A stretch of 64,000 nt of DNA from Tribonema minus (GCA_017506865.1 JAFCMP010000071.1:248001-312000), one strand, 5' to 3'. Positions 20,618 to 31,891 are shown, counted from the first letter of the stretch. The notes: generated from the sequence alone by a model not told the origin. A program made the numbers and translations.

Positions 20618-22477
20618 ATGTTTCAACACAAGCGGCACGAGCATGTCGCTAAGCGTGCTCTGATCGAGTCACAGCTTTGGGCGTGGGGAGAGCCGATGCT
20701 CGACGTACTGGATCTGGCCGGCTGCAGTGGCGTTTCTGTTACGGAGGTGCTGGGCATGCACGACTTCGAGCTGCACAGCAAGTTGCGCGAGGCAGCCACA
20801 GCTTTCAGGGAGACAAAGTATAGAGCAATACGGCTCGAGGCAGCTCTGGAAGCAGCAAATAGCAAAAAAAAGCTGCTTCAGGCGCGGATTGCAGAGTTGG
20901 AGAGCAAGCTTCAGCAGGTTCAGCAGCTGCCGCAGCGGGAGTTGGCGACGGCTTCAACGCAGGTTGAGCTGGCTCCAGTGTGCTCAGCGTCCACGCAGGT
21001 CGAGCTTGCGCCGGTATGCTCGGTGTCGACGCAGGTACAGCTACATGAGGTGCTCACCGCAGCACCAGCGCCGGCGCCTTCATCTACGCGCGCTGGCGAG
21101 AAGGGCGCGCGCGGCGGCGGCGACATGTCAGCTGCACTCCCAGCGCCAGGAGCAGCGGCGCATCCATCTATGTGCGCTTGCGACAGGCGCGCGCACGGCA
21201 GCGGCGAAATGTCAGCCGCGGTTTTAGCGCCGACAGCAGCGGCGCTTCCATCTGTGCGCGTTTGCGACATGCGCGCACACGGCAGCAGCGGCAGCTCAGC
21301 TGCGCTTTCAACGCCAGCAGCAGCGGCGCTTTCATCTACGTGCGCTGGCGACGGGGGCGCGCAGGACAGCACCAGCACTGCAGCTGCGCTCTCGGCACCA
21401 GCAGCGGCGGCAGTTTCAGCAGTGCACGTGTGCGATGGGGGCGCGCACGACAGCCGTCGCACTTCAGCTGTGCGCACCATGCGCGCTTGCAGGAAGGACG
21501 CGCACGGCAACGGCGGCATGTCAGCAGCTGCGCTTTCGGCGGCGGAAGCAGCGGCGCCTTCATCTGCGCGCGCTTGCGGCAAGGGCGCGCATGGTAGCGG
21601 TGACATACCAGCGCGTTCAGCTACAAGCGCTTGTGGCAAGGGCGTGCATGGCAGCGGTGATGTGTCAGCTGCGCTTTCAGCGCCAGCAGCAGCGGCACTT
21701 CCATCTGTGCGCGCTTGCGACACCCGCGCACGTGACAGCAGCAGCGGTTCAGCCGCTTGATCAGCGCCGGCAGCGGCAACGCTTCCATTCATGCACGCAC
21801 GCAGCGGTGGCGCGCTTGGCGGCAGGGACACCGCAGCCGTGCTCGCAGCTCCAATAATGGCGGCGCATGCAGGGCGCGCACTGCCATGCGACACTGGCGA
21901 GTACAACAGCGGCGACGCTGGCAGCGGCATCTCAGCTGCTGCACTTTCAGCGCCAACAGCAGTGGCGCTTCACAGCCGTCGCACTTTAGCTGGGCGCACA
22001 GCCCAGTCTACTCCAGCCCGCAGCGGCAGTAGCGGCGCATGCTACAAGGGCGGCGGCGCTGGTGCGGCGAGCTCGGCGACGGCGGCGGCAGCGGCGCCTG
22101 CGCACCGCGCGCCGGCATTAGCGCTGCACGGCGCAGCATGCGCGCCGCAGGCAGCAGCTTGGGGCGGCCGCTCTCACGGCGGCAGCAGAAGAGGCGGGAG
22201 TACTGGGCGGCGCATACGCCCGAGGAGCAGCAGCGCCTCCGCGACTGGCAGGCGCGGCATAAGGCGCTGCACAGGCGGCGCTCAAGCAAGGAGAGGCGTG
22301 GCGATGGTGCGCAGCCGCCGGACGCAGCGGGGATGCGCGGCGGTGCTTACACTAGCACAGCACTGTCTCCCACCAGCAATCAGGCTGTGCTTGGAGCATA
22401 TTGCGCTGACATTTGTGAGAAACAGACGGCAGCAGCTCTTTTATGCGCCATGTGTCTCACCAGCGCAGCTTGAGTAG
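20618..22477 (+). pseudogene. Gag-like protein of L2 with internal tandem repeats
   Basis: The frame starts at ATG 20618. Residues about 60-110 form a Leu/Lys/Glu coiled coil (RLEAALEAANSKKKLLQARI). Residues about 150-380 are at least eight copies of a 26-residue unit (about 78 bp) of the type SAALSAPAAAALPSV plus ACDxRAHGSG. A TGA at 21758-21760 falls in the position of Leu in that repeat, and the repeat continues in frame afterwards to a stop at 22475-22477. So the reading frame was once longer and is now interrupted. No zinc knuckle is visible. A Gag role is inferred from its place between LTRs; a structural or decoy function is possible. Confidence 0.5.
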
Positions 22478-22646
22478 CTTAGCTCATGGGGGCGCTTTCA
22501 GCTGTGTCTATTGCACATGGCAGCGGTCAGCCAATTGTTGCATTGAGCTAAGCACAGTAGCGTGTTTGCAGGTTCATTGTTGGGCCTGTACGCTTTAGAC
22601 ACAACACCGCTTGGATAGCATCAGCAGTGTAGTGTCTGGGGGCGAA

Positions 22647-22695
22647 TGTCGTACAGGTACCGAGATGCGTTGCATCGACAACACCTGGGCGCACA
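22647..22695 (+). repeat. Half-copy of the 38.8-kb palindromic element
   Basis: 49 bp (TGTCGTACAGG ... CCTGGGCGCACA) match the right arm of the palindromic element at 38773-38928. Here only one arm is present, inside the 3' part of L2. Confidence 0.85.
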
Positions 22696-23015
22696 ATCCC
22701 ACCCGCCCACCCTTTTGTTTTGCTAGTACATGCGCAATTTTTCAGCGCGTGTTACACAAGCGCTGGGGGGGGAGACAAGTTGCGCAGTGCCATCATGTCG
22801 GGGGCGCATACAAAGGAGATGCTGCACGGCACCATCATGTTGGGGGCGCATACATATGTACTGTAGCGGTAGCTGATAGCGCCATCATGTCGGGTGTGCA
22901 GCCAGCACGTATTCAAGTTCTTTGCAGCCACAGTGTAGCTGATAGATGCTAGGGTGCGCCTCAAACTTGTACATGGCTAACCACTTGTGCGTGGATGCGC
23001 CATGCAGGGGGCGTG

Positions 23016-23343
23016 TGTTGTGAGGCGACGTAGGGTTAGAGGGGGCTATTTAGCCATATTCTGCCACACTGGCTTTATGCCGTATTCTGCCATTGCAGAT
23101 GCTTCATGCTAATCACTAGACACCTGTAATACCTTGCTATAAGCCTTAGCGCCTTGCTGCTGCTTGCATTCGCCGACCATGAAGGTCCATGTGGGCTGAA
23201 TTGGGAATTAGGGCCGCCGTCCCCTTTCTCACGGCACTACAGGAGTTAGCTGGGTCGAGGTAGGAGCTTGGTGAGGTGTCACCAAACACACAACACTGTA
23301 GCTACACACACACACAGGAGACTGGCGCACCCCAGTTCCCACA
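23016..23343 (+). repeat. 3' LTR of L2
   Basis: It matches the 5' LTR and is followed by CCAT, the target duplication. Confidence 0.93.
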
Positions 23344-23444
23344 CCATCAGCGATGGCGCTGATTGTCAGGGCGTTGTACTACATCTCATGGGCAGACTGA
23401 GAAAAGTACAGCATTGATTATTTATAATTAAAAACACATATATA

Positions 23445-24017
23445 CCGTAAATGCCCGAGTAAACGCCCCCCCCCCCCCCCTGTACAGTCCTGTCCCCCTT
23501 GCAAACGCCCATGGGCGTGCTTGCCAGGGCAAAGTGGGCAACAACGCCCACCCAACCCCTTATAAACGCCCCTTAGCAACCATACTGGCTGCAGGCTGGC
23601 ACGGGCCCCGAGAAAAAACATCAAAGCTGAACTTCAAGCCGATCTTGAACTCATTATTGTTCTGAAAGCTTATCTACTGCCGACAGATGGTCGCAAGGCT
23701 GTTGAACAATGCTCGATTGACAGGAGCTGTCTTAGCTGCAGCAGCTTCGCCAGCACCGCCATTGCCAATATATCAGAGTGTCCGCCATCGCCAACTCCTC
23801 AAATTTTTGTGCCGTACCTTGTAAACGTCCCGTCCGGGCTATAGTAAACGCCCCCTCCCCCTTAAACGCCCCCTCTGCTAGCGGACGATTCAAAATGGAG
23901 CACAAAGCCCCCCCCCCCTCCTTGTACAGGCCCCTCCCTCATGTAAACGCCCATGGGCGTGCTGTGCAAAGGTCCAGATTCGCCTGCCCGGGGGGGCGTT
24001 TACTCGGGCATTTACGG
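23445..24017. mobile_element. 573-bp MITE with TA flanks
   Basis: The ends CCGTAAATGCCCGAGTAAAC and its exact complement form inverted repeats of about 27 bp running into C/G tracts, flanked by TA on both sides (23443-23444 and 24018-24019). TA duplication suggests the Tc1/mariner group. The interior has recurring AAACGCCCATGGGCGTGCT blocks and C runs but no transposase. A diverged relative of the interior (GCCAAGGCAAAGTG and TGTAAAAGCCCC) is visible at about 36750-36880. Confidence 0.85.
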
Positions 24018-24019
24018 TA

Positions 24020-24388
24020 ACCGACTAGTATACTGCGTATAGCAACATGTATTTTGATTTTATACATTAAACAATCTCTGATTAAATTGTTGTTTCTTTC
24101 GCGCACAACAGTGGCAATCTTCAAGAGTCCAGAACACGGGTCACATTCTACTAGCGCAAGCATACCATACCTGGTAATCAGCAGCATTGCCACTTGCTCA
24201 ACCTTGATGCCAATTGAAACAACCAGCATTCATTTATGCACCCGCGCATCCAGTGCATGCGCCATGACTCATGAGCTTCAGCTTTCAACACCATGCCATA
24301 TGTATTTAGGGTTAGGGTCAAGATTGGGCAGAACTCTGAGGTCTGACTGACTGCCCCCTGCCCGCGGCTGTATTGTGCGATGTCACAG
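24020..24388 (+). other. Remainder of the Fanzor A intron
   Basis: AT-richer sequence with no gene. It has a short TTAGGGTTAGGG piece at about 24304 and ends in the 3' splice site GATGTCACAG|GTTGGG shared with Fanzor B. Confidence 0.5.
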
Positions 24389-25683
24389 GTTGGGTACGAC
24401 TCGGAGGACAAGCAGCTGGATGCTGTGCTGCAGAGAGGCAACGAAGTTTTCCGCCTGGAGAAAGTACACAGGGAGGTGGGGGCTGACCATGTGGGCTGAC
24501 CCTGCTGACTCCCGGATGCGCCTGAAGGCTCTGAACGGTGTCGCGGTGACTGGCATCAACCCTGGGCAGGTGCTTGCAGTTAATGGAGCTGTTGCCCTGG
24601 GCAAGCACTGGCACGCGAAAATGCAGCAGACTTTGTGCTCGATCCTGCGGTTTGGCGTGCGGAAGTGTTCGAGGTGTCCGGCGAGTTGTACCGCACGTGG
24701 ACGCTGTCCACCCTGAACGAGGCCCGCCGCACCGCCTACAACGAGTACAGAGATGCGTGCATGGCGCTGGCGGGAGAGCACACACGCACCTGCGACATTG
24801 AGGTGAGCTGGGGCAAGGAGTAGGCTCAGTTTAGACTGAGTGCAGTCCTCACTTGGGCACCTGCTCCAGCCCCAGAGTCTCCTGCTTGTGTAGCGTCAGG
24901 CTGTTTGTCTGCGTGTGGCCTGCAGCAGATGTGCAGCAGATGTCAGCACCCACCAACACAGCGTCCTCGGTACAGATTTGGTTGACGATCGAATAAGTGC
25001 ATTGTGCTCAGCAATGACCCTGTGCATCACATGTGCTGCATTGCTCTGCCCTTATGTACGTCCTCACCGCCTACTGCACCACCTTCGCTAAGCACGAGGA
25101 CAGCATGTACGACCAGATGCTGCACGCTGCGCGGAGTGTTCAGCGATTCATCCGTTTCAGCCTGAGCGCGCAGCAGAGGGCGGTCGCTAGGGTGGCGGAG
25201 GTGACCGCGCCGATGCGACGGCAACGGACGCCGCCCGAATGGAGACCCAGACGGCCGCGGAAACAGAAGAACCGCAAGTGGCGGACCAACCGGCGTGGCG
25301 TGTTCTTCGGTGTCGCTGCACGGGTGGCGGCGCACGGCCGTCCTCCCATTCTCACCAAGGCGGTGGTGTGGCAGCTGGCGTGCAGTGCACTCATCATCAT
25401 GGTGCCGGAGGCTTTCGCCACCGCCTGCTGCCCGGGGTGTGGCCAGCGCACTCAGCCAGCCGGCGAGCAGCACGGCCACACGAATCGTGTGTGCAACTCC
25501 AACCTGCCGCACGGCGTCTGTCCCATTCAGGCAGCCGCGAACGGTGGGAATCAGGGGCTGGTGGTCTTTAACTGCAAGCGCAGCGGCGCCACCAACGTGG
25601 GCATGCGTGTCGTGTGCGCGGTCTGCGGCGTGGAGGAAATCACACCCGGGTACTCTTGGATGGAGCTTGAGTGCTCCGGGTGA

Positions 25684-25954
25684 TGAGGACGAGTAGACAA
25701 GTGGGTGGCATGGCGGGGAGGGGGCTGGATGGGTGCGAGTGACGGTGGGGGCAGTGGCAGTGCTGGGTTGCCTGCAGGCCAGTGCCGGCAGTTGCCACTA
25801 GTACTGCGTGCTGAAGTTGGCAGCGGCACTTGTGGCAGGGTGGGCGCGCCTGGCAAGGGCGGGGGGGGGGGATGTTGCGGTAGCATGGTAGCTGGTGTAG
25901 CATATGTACATGTAGTGTGGTGTGGTCTGGAATGTACCCTGAAGGTTGCCAGCC
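25684..25954 (+). ncRNA. Candidate Fanzor A guide RNA (omega RNA) region and element 3' end
   Basis: The sequence downstream of the Fanzor A stop matches the sequence downstream of Fanzor C. The match is best in the last 75 bp (25879-25954), from GTAGCATGGTAGCTGGTG through GGAATGTACCCT to GGTTGCCAGCC. It then stops at once: A continues TTATGAGGGCATGC and C continues CCCCACTGCTTATCC. In Fanzor and TnpB systems the scaffold of the guide RNA is made from the 3' end of the element and the guide from the DNA just beyond it. On that model the guide of A would start at 25955. The RNA itself is an inference. Confidence 0.5.
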
Positions 25955-26303
25955 TTATGAGGGCATGCTGCCGCAGGCTGCGAACAGCAGATTGCCCTTG
26001 ACCAGCGCAGACGTCGCGACGTCCGTTTGGTACTCAAGTTTCCTTGGTTGACCAAGGCCCGAAGGCACACCAGTCCAGAATTCTGGCGGGGGCAGAGCAT
26101 AGTGCTACTGCCCGCCCGCCTGCAAACACAAATGCAGGATGTACACTACTTCTACCCTGTGTCTGCTGCTTTTGCATGAGTGACTGGTGAAGTGTACTGC
26201 TGCAGCAGTCCCGCACACCGTGACGAACACCCCCCGTGTCCCCCCCCCCGTACCCCCCTTCCCCCCCCCCCCCCCCCCCGCTGCATAACCTCCATACTGC
26301 CCC
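25955..26303 (-). ncRNA. 3' region of Fanzor B with three perfect palindromes
   Basis: In the 350 bases 3' of the Fanzor B stop lie GACGTCGCGACGTC (26010-26023), CCTTGGTTGACCAAGG (26042-26057) and CCAGAATTCTGG (26075-26086), plus a GGCCC-GAAGG partial stem between the last two. A dense set of hairpins is expected if this is the structured scaffold of Fanzor B's guide RNA. There is no sequence match to the A and C scaffold, so the boundary cannot be read. C runs (26227-26280) lie between the stop and the hairpins. Confidence 0.3.
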
Positions 26304-29300
26304 TCATGCCATTATGGCATCCCCCTCCTCGTCGACCCCCTCCGCGTCACCACCGCCCTCCCCGTCATCGACGCCCCCCCCCCCCCCATCACCGCCCTCG
26401 TCGCCGCCGCCGCCCTCCTCGCCATCCTCCTCCACGTCGTCTTCCTCGTCGCCGTCCTCCTCATCATCGTCCTCCTCGTCGCTTTCCTCCTCTTCGGTGT
26501 CGTCCTCCTCTTCTTGATCCGCCGGGGGATAGCCCGGGATGATGTCAGCAACGCCGCACGTGGCATAGACGCCGCGCATGCCGAGGTTGGCACGCGCATT
26601 GGTGTCGCGGTCGATGACAGCAACCCCCCCCTCCGCCGCCTGAGCGAGAGCGCAGTTCTCGTTCCGGCAAACCCTGTTTCTGTGCCCGAACTCATCGCCG
26701 CCGCCCCGCGTGGGCCCCCCACACACCAGGCACGAGGCGGAACTGTATGGCTCTGGTGTGATGAGAGTCGGGCATCGGCATGCCAGCTGCGCCACCAATT
26801 TCTTGATGGGAATGGAGACGCGACCGCGGGAGGGGAAGCGCGCACATGCGCCGAAGAAGATGATGCGACGGGGCCTCCTGTGCGTATCCCGCCACCTCCT
26901 GTGCCTGCGCTTGCGGCGTGGATACTCGCGGCCGCGGGACCGCACACGCTTCCATCCTGGCGGCCTGTGCTGCCGCCGAAATGGGGCCAGCTTTTCTGCC
27001 ATCTTGGCAATGGCGGCCTGCTGCGCACGGAAGCGGCTGAACCTCTGATGCCGTCGTGCTGGGTGCAGCAGCTCTCCCCACATGGCATCTGCATGGTGCC
27101 CCCAAGTGGTGCAGTAGGCGCGCAGCACCTGCGATGATGCAGCCACAAGGACGGGCACCGTGTGTACACAGAGCAGAATGAGTGGGGGTTGCCATTACAG
27201 TGGGGGCAGGGGTAGAGTTACGTGAGGGCCCACCGCATCAGATTGTAGAGGGACATACTATGTACAATCACAAAAGCCCCAAGGCTTCTTCTTCCACTGT
27301 CAAAGCTCTGCGCAGCGAATCACAATCATTGGCTCTACGTAACATTCATACATCATGTGCACCAGAATGAGTGAATGACAGGCCGTTGGTGTGATATGCC
27401 ACTGATCTGAGACCCACAAGGCTTCCAATGGCAGCAGCAACGAACATGAACACACATCACTCCAGACTTGCATTTCAATCTGATGCGCTCCTGTAAGTGT
27501 AGCAGTCACGTGGCACTTGCTGAGTCAATGACAAATACCGTCAGTCCAACCGTCATGATGTCATGTGCTCGCTCCTATTGTGCATCGAGATAGACAGCAG
27601 TGGGCCCTTGAGCACTGTTGAACCAGTATAACACAAGGCAAGAGCACACTCATGCAAGAGCCTGCGGTACTGGCTCAAGACAAAACAAGGCCCGGTGCTG
27701 CTGCAGTGCCCCGCAATTCTTACCTGATAGCGGCCCGTGCGCGTGTGCATGTCCGCGAGCGCCGCGAGTGCATCGCTGTACGCCTGGTTGGCCCCGCGGC
27801 GTTGCGCCTCCCCCTCCTCATTGCGCACAGATAGTGCCCATTCGCGGTAGTCCACCCCTGGCACCTCCTGCGCCGTTACGCCCTCGCCCTCTGGGGGCGG
27901 ATTTGCTGCAAAATCCGCGGCGTTCTCGCGCCTCCAGCGCTGGCCAAGGGCAGTGACCGCACTGAAAGCCAGCACCTGGCCCGGGTCCACCCCAGTCACC
28001 ACGACGTGGTCCAGGGCGTGCAGCCGCTCCTGTGCAGCAGGGGTACCGTCCGCCACCGTAGCCGGCTCCGCCCCTATCTCCCTGTGCACACGCTGGAGGC
28101 GGGACACCCCATTGGGGCCTTCAGCCACCTCCCCCTCCAGCACATCCCCCAGCTCCTCATTGATGTACCCAACCTGTGACACAGAGGAGAATGCAATGAA
28201 CATGAGTGGAGGGGGGGGAGGGGGTATCAGCAAGCTGATGGGTGTACTATTGTCAGTCTGCCCATGAGGCTTACGCTATAGTACAGCGCCATGACAATCG
28301 GCGCCCTCACTGATGGCATGCTGATGGCATGCTGGAGTCACAAAGGTGAGGCTACACTGTGTCTGTATGCAGTCGACATTGAATTTTCACATCATATCAA
28401 GACTGTGTCGGCACGCCATCGAGTCAGATTGCAAAATGGGACTTCATGGCGCAAGTATGACATACTATCAATACCACAGTGGCAACGTTCATGATCGGCA
28501 AGAAAGCTGTTGAATCAATTAATCAACCTATGATTGAGTCAACAGATGCAACAGTTGTGACGCGCGCCCCTCACCAGGTTGTATCTGCAACTGCAACATA
28601 CGTTGTAGAACTCCGAGCAGCTCCGCCTAATGCAGCATTCAACCTCAAGTCGCCGAGTAGAAGTACCTGATTGATGAGCATTACATAATGGATGATGATG
28701 ACAGCAGACACCTTTCAACCAGACATTCCTACGAGCTATCAGTAAGCATAGTACCTGGTACCCCCTCCGCGGCAGTTTGGTCAGGCCATGGGGGCCTTGG
28801 TGCGAGTCGTGGCTGGTGACCAGCAGAAGCTTGAGCTGGTGCCCATCGGTCATGAAGGTCCTGTCCACCAGCCACGGGGCCAGGATGCGGTACCGTGGCT
28901 GGCCGGCGCGCTCAATTGCCCGCATCACACCGCGCTCGCTCCGCGCATAGTGGTTGGTGCGCTGCCGCGTGGTGGTGATGTTGGCTGCCTTCGCCCATGG
29001 CTGCATGAACTCAGCATACCACCAGGGGCCCCGGCCGGCCATCCGCGCAGCAAGACCTGGAAACAGCTCGCCCATGCCGCTGCACATTAGAGGGGCAGCG
29101 CACGACACCGTGTGACAGCGACAACAAAAGCACATCATGGTGAGACACCGTCACCAATGCCACGCTGCGATGCGATGGATGCATACTAAAAGTATGCAAG
29201 CATGGAACCAACCAACCGGTTTGAGCATATGACAGTCTCAATCATCACATTTGCCTGTGACTGCCAGGTTTCAGCATATGATGCTGACTCAGACAGCCGC

Positions 29301-31891
29301 TCAGTGATCACCATATCACGCGTATTAGAGTGATGAGATCATGATTGTCACACCAACAGTTGACAGAGTGACAGGTCAAGCGCGCTGATAGGACATCTGC
29401 AGTGTGCTATTACCAGCAGCTAAGCTAATAGGACATCTGTATGTAGTGTGCTACTACAGTACTAGTAGGCTAAGCGTGCTCATCCTGTCCACAGGCGCTA
29501 CGCAGCGAGGCTATGCTTGCAGCCCTAGAGCACCCATATGCACGCACGCGTTGTACCCCCCCCCCCCCTGTAAACTTCGGTCAGTGAACTTCAAGCAACT
29601 TGAAGGGCGAAGGACCTGAGAACAACAGCTATGAGACAGATGCGGCAGCGTGTTGGCAACTCACGTTCGGTCGATGCGGATGAACGCCGGCTGGGGCTTG
29701 AAGCTGGGGAGGGGGGCAGTAAGCTTTGGAGGGGCCCCACACAGCGTCCCTGTTCTCGCGGCGCGCTGCGGCATCATCAGGAAACTGCTCGAAAAGCCCC
29801 GACATCAGATCCTGGTAGTCTGTGCGATCGGTCTCCACATAAAGCTGCTGCAGCTGTGCCAGAAGCCGGCGCTTGCTAGCGTCGCTGTCGCCGTCGGGCA
29901 GGTGGCGCACTGTCTCGCAGATGTCCAGGATCTTGAGGTAATCGGCGCCCTCCTGCACGTCTCCGTCATTGTCCAGCTCTGCACCCCTGAAGCCCAGCTG
30001 GTTGAGGCGTGCCTGCAGCTCCCCGTGCAAGTCGTTGCCGGCGTAGGTGGTCACCAGCTCAGCCAAGTCGTGTACAGCCCTGGGAGCATCACGTGCAATC
30101 AATTTGGCCGGGGGGATTCCGTAAGTTGAATGGCAACAAGCACTGTCACTCTAGTTGTACTTGCAGGCCACATCCAAGCCTGGCTAGAAGGCCAAGTCAA
30201 GAACATCCAGACTGCGGGTTGATTATTCTGAGCAGGCCATCACACATCAACTTTCTTGCATGTAGGGACAGAATAAGGCGCATACATGCAGCGTGTGGCT
30301 GAACCAACAAGTAAGGTTGAAGTTGTCCACTACCACTTTGCTCAATGGCAAAAACAGCTGCCTGCTGCCATTTCCACCTCTGCCGAGCAGGGCTGGCGCA
30401 AGTGTGAATGCAGCCTGCACCCAGCCCTCTGTCCAGGTTACATCACGCCGAACATAGTGCACCACAAAAACAGCAGAAATGTGAGCCGTTGAGACACCCA
30501 CATCACTTGCACAAATGCCACGGTGCTGATGAGAGGATGCGAGCCGTTCCAGAAACTGCTCACAAATGTATGCACAGTGTACCTTGTGAATACAGGCATT
30601 TAACTAGGCATTTGCCGCCCACCTGGTGAACGGCCGCACAGTCATGTCGACTTGGGTATCAGGGTCATCATCGTCATTCATGATGTGCGCCCGCAGGGCT
30701 TGGAACAGGGCCCAGTACGTGATGGCCAAGCGCCGCCGCTGGAAGTGCACCTCTGTGTACGTTTTGGCAACCGTCGCCATGTCCTTGGCCACATAGAGGA
30801 AGACCTCATGCAGGCGCCAAGGCGGCCAGGTGGCCTGCAGGGCCTGCAGATTGCTGTTGTGGCGCAGGTCCTGGAATCGTTGAAGCGTCGAGGGGGGCAA
30901 CTGCGCAACAGGAAGCACACGAGGAGCGCGTGTCACTCCACATGAATGGGTTGACCCTCGCCCTGACTTTCATTGTCTTGACTAGCGCTGTAACCAGAGT
31001 AGCCAGCTGTGATGATCACAGATTGATTGAGATTTGCATTCTGGTCCATGCGAGTGTCAGTACCACTCGCACATGTGACATCTCCAGGCACGTTGCGCAA
31101 GACATTCAGGTACTGTGAGGCTGTTGGCATACTGGTCAACAAGGTCATTATGTGCTGGATGGAAAGCTGCCTTCACGACACTGTTTGACAAGCATGCATG
31201 AATGGCTCAACATGCAAATCCTTCTCACATAAGGTCGTGAGCCATGCACGAACAACAAGTCATGCGACACTGCTGAAGTCCTGCGTGAGTTCCAACGCTG
31301 GTCAAAGTTATAGCTTGCGCCTGAGGCAGCAGCATGCGGTTTTGTAAAACGCAGAAACAGTCACTGTTGCTGTGCGGATGCGCAGGGAATAGTGATGCCC
31401 AGTGCACGCTACCGCTTCACAGCCCACGCTGCGAAGAAGAGAAGACTTTGTTCTTGTACCTGAGCAGCTCCAGGTCCTGCTCCTTGCGTGTAACCTGCCC
31501 CCGCTCCTTGCACATAGCAGGTTAAACACTCCATGTAGAAGCGCTGCGTGGCATCGGGGAAGGGCTGTCCGAGATCTAGCTTCCGGGTGCAGATGTAGTT
31601 GGCCAGCAAGGAGGCCAGATGCCGCACCTTCCCCACGTAATCTGCAGCGTCCTGGAGTGTTTGGGCGATCTCAAGGCTAGGGTGCCGATGCAGGACCTTT
31701 GCAAGGCTGCAAGAGACGGTCTTGTGCCTGAGCTTTACGCCTTGATCCGCTCCAAGGATGCGTCGCCTTCGCTCAAAGGTCCGCAACAGAGTCTCGTGCA
31801 GCCGGCGTGTGTGTGAGGGCTCATGCCCCTGGGCAGTATTCACCGCCGCCTGCCCGAACCTGTTGATGAGCCGCTCGACCAGGTCCGCCAT
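26304..31891 (-). CDS. Fanzor B: near-complete RNA-guided RuvC nuclease gene
   Basis: Six exons, read on the minus strand: 31891-31460, 30900-30623, 30142-29665, 29079-28755, 28173-27724 and 27128-26304; about 929 residues. The ATG is at 31891 and the TGA ends at 26304. Exons 1-3 give the helical N-terminal part. Exon 4 has the MTDGHQLKLLL strand typical just before RuvC. Exon 5 has RuvC-I, GVDPGQVLAF (Asp codon 27985-27987). Exon 6 has IIFFGACARF, the noncanonical glutamate motif PEPYSSASCLVCGG, the rest of the zinc ribbon (RNRVCRNENC) and RuvC-III, IDRDTNARAN (Asp codon 26604-26606). It ends in an acidic, Gly-rich tail of about 70 residues that A and C lack. Exons 3 and 4 do not join in phase with the sites I chose, so a missed splice site or a one-base lesion is possible. 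Confidence 0.9.

Larger units (their letters stand above)
19784..23343 (+). mobile_element. LTR retroelement L2, gag-like only, same Fanzor intron
   Basis: The LTRs 19784-20112 and 23016-23343 (329 and 328 bp) start TGTTGTGAGG and end CCCAGA/CCCACA. The target duplication is CCAT (19780-19783 and 23344-23347). Fanzor B's intron has the undisturbed AGCATGCCATCAG at the matching place. A PBS-like TGGCAACCAAG starts at 20114 and GCAGGGGGCG precedes the 3' LTR. The interior holds one repeat-rich frame with a coiled coil and no pol. It lies 256 bp downstream of L1, so the two insertions are independent. Confidence 0.92.
13431..25683 (+). pseudogene. Fanzor A: 5'-truncated, inactivated RNA-guided nuclease gene
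   Basis: Fanzors are eukaryotic TnpB-like RuvC nucleases guided by an RNA made from the 3' end of their element. Homology to Fanzor B starts abruptly at 13431 inside its fourth exon. Exon 13431-13698 carries the MTDGHQLKLLL segment before RuvC. Exon 24389-24802 carries RuvC-I, but reads GINPGQV where B has GVDPGQV (Asn codon 24558-24560). Exon 25060-25683 carries the zinc ribbon and RuvC-III, where B's DRDTNA is NCKRSG, so both aspartates are lost. Two frameshifts (about 24490 and 24615) and a missing AG before 25060 (TTATGTAC|GTCC) complete the inactivation. The intron 13699-24388 is swollen by elements L1, L2 and a MITE. The stop is TGA at 25681-25683. Confidence 0.9.
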
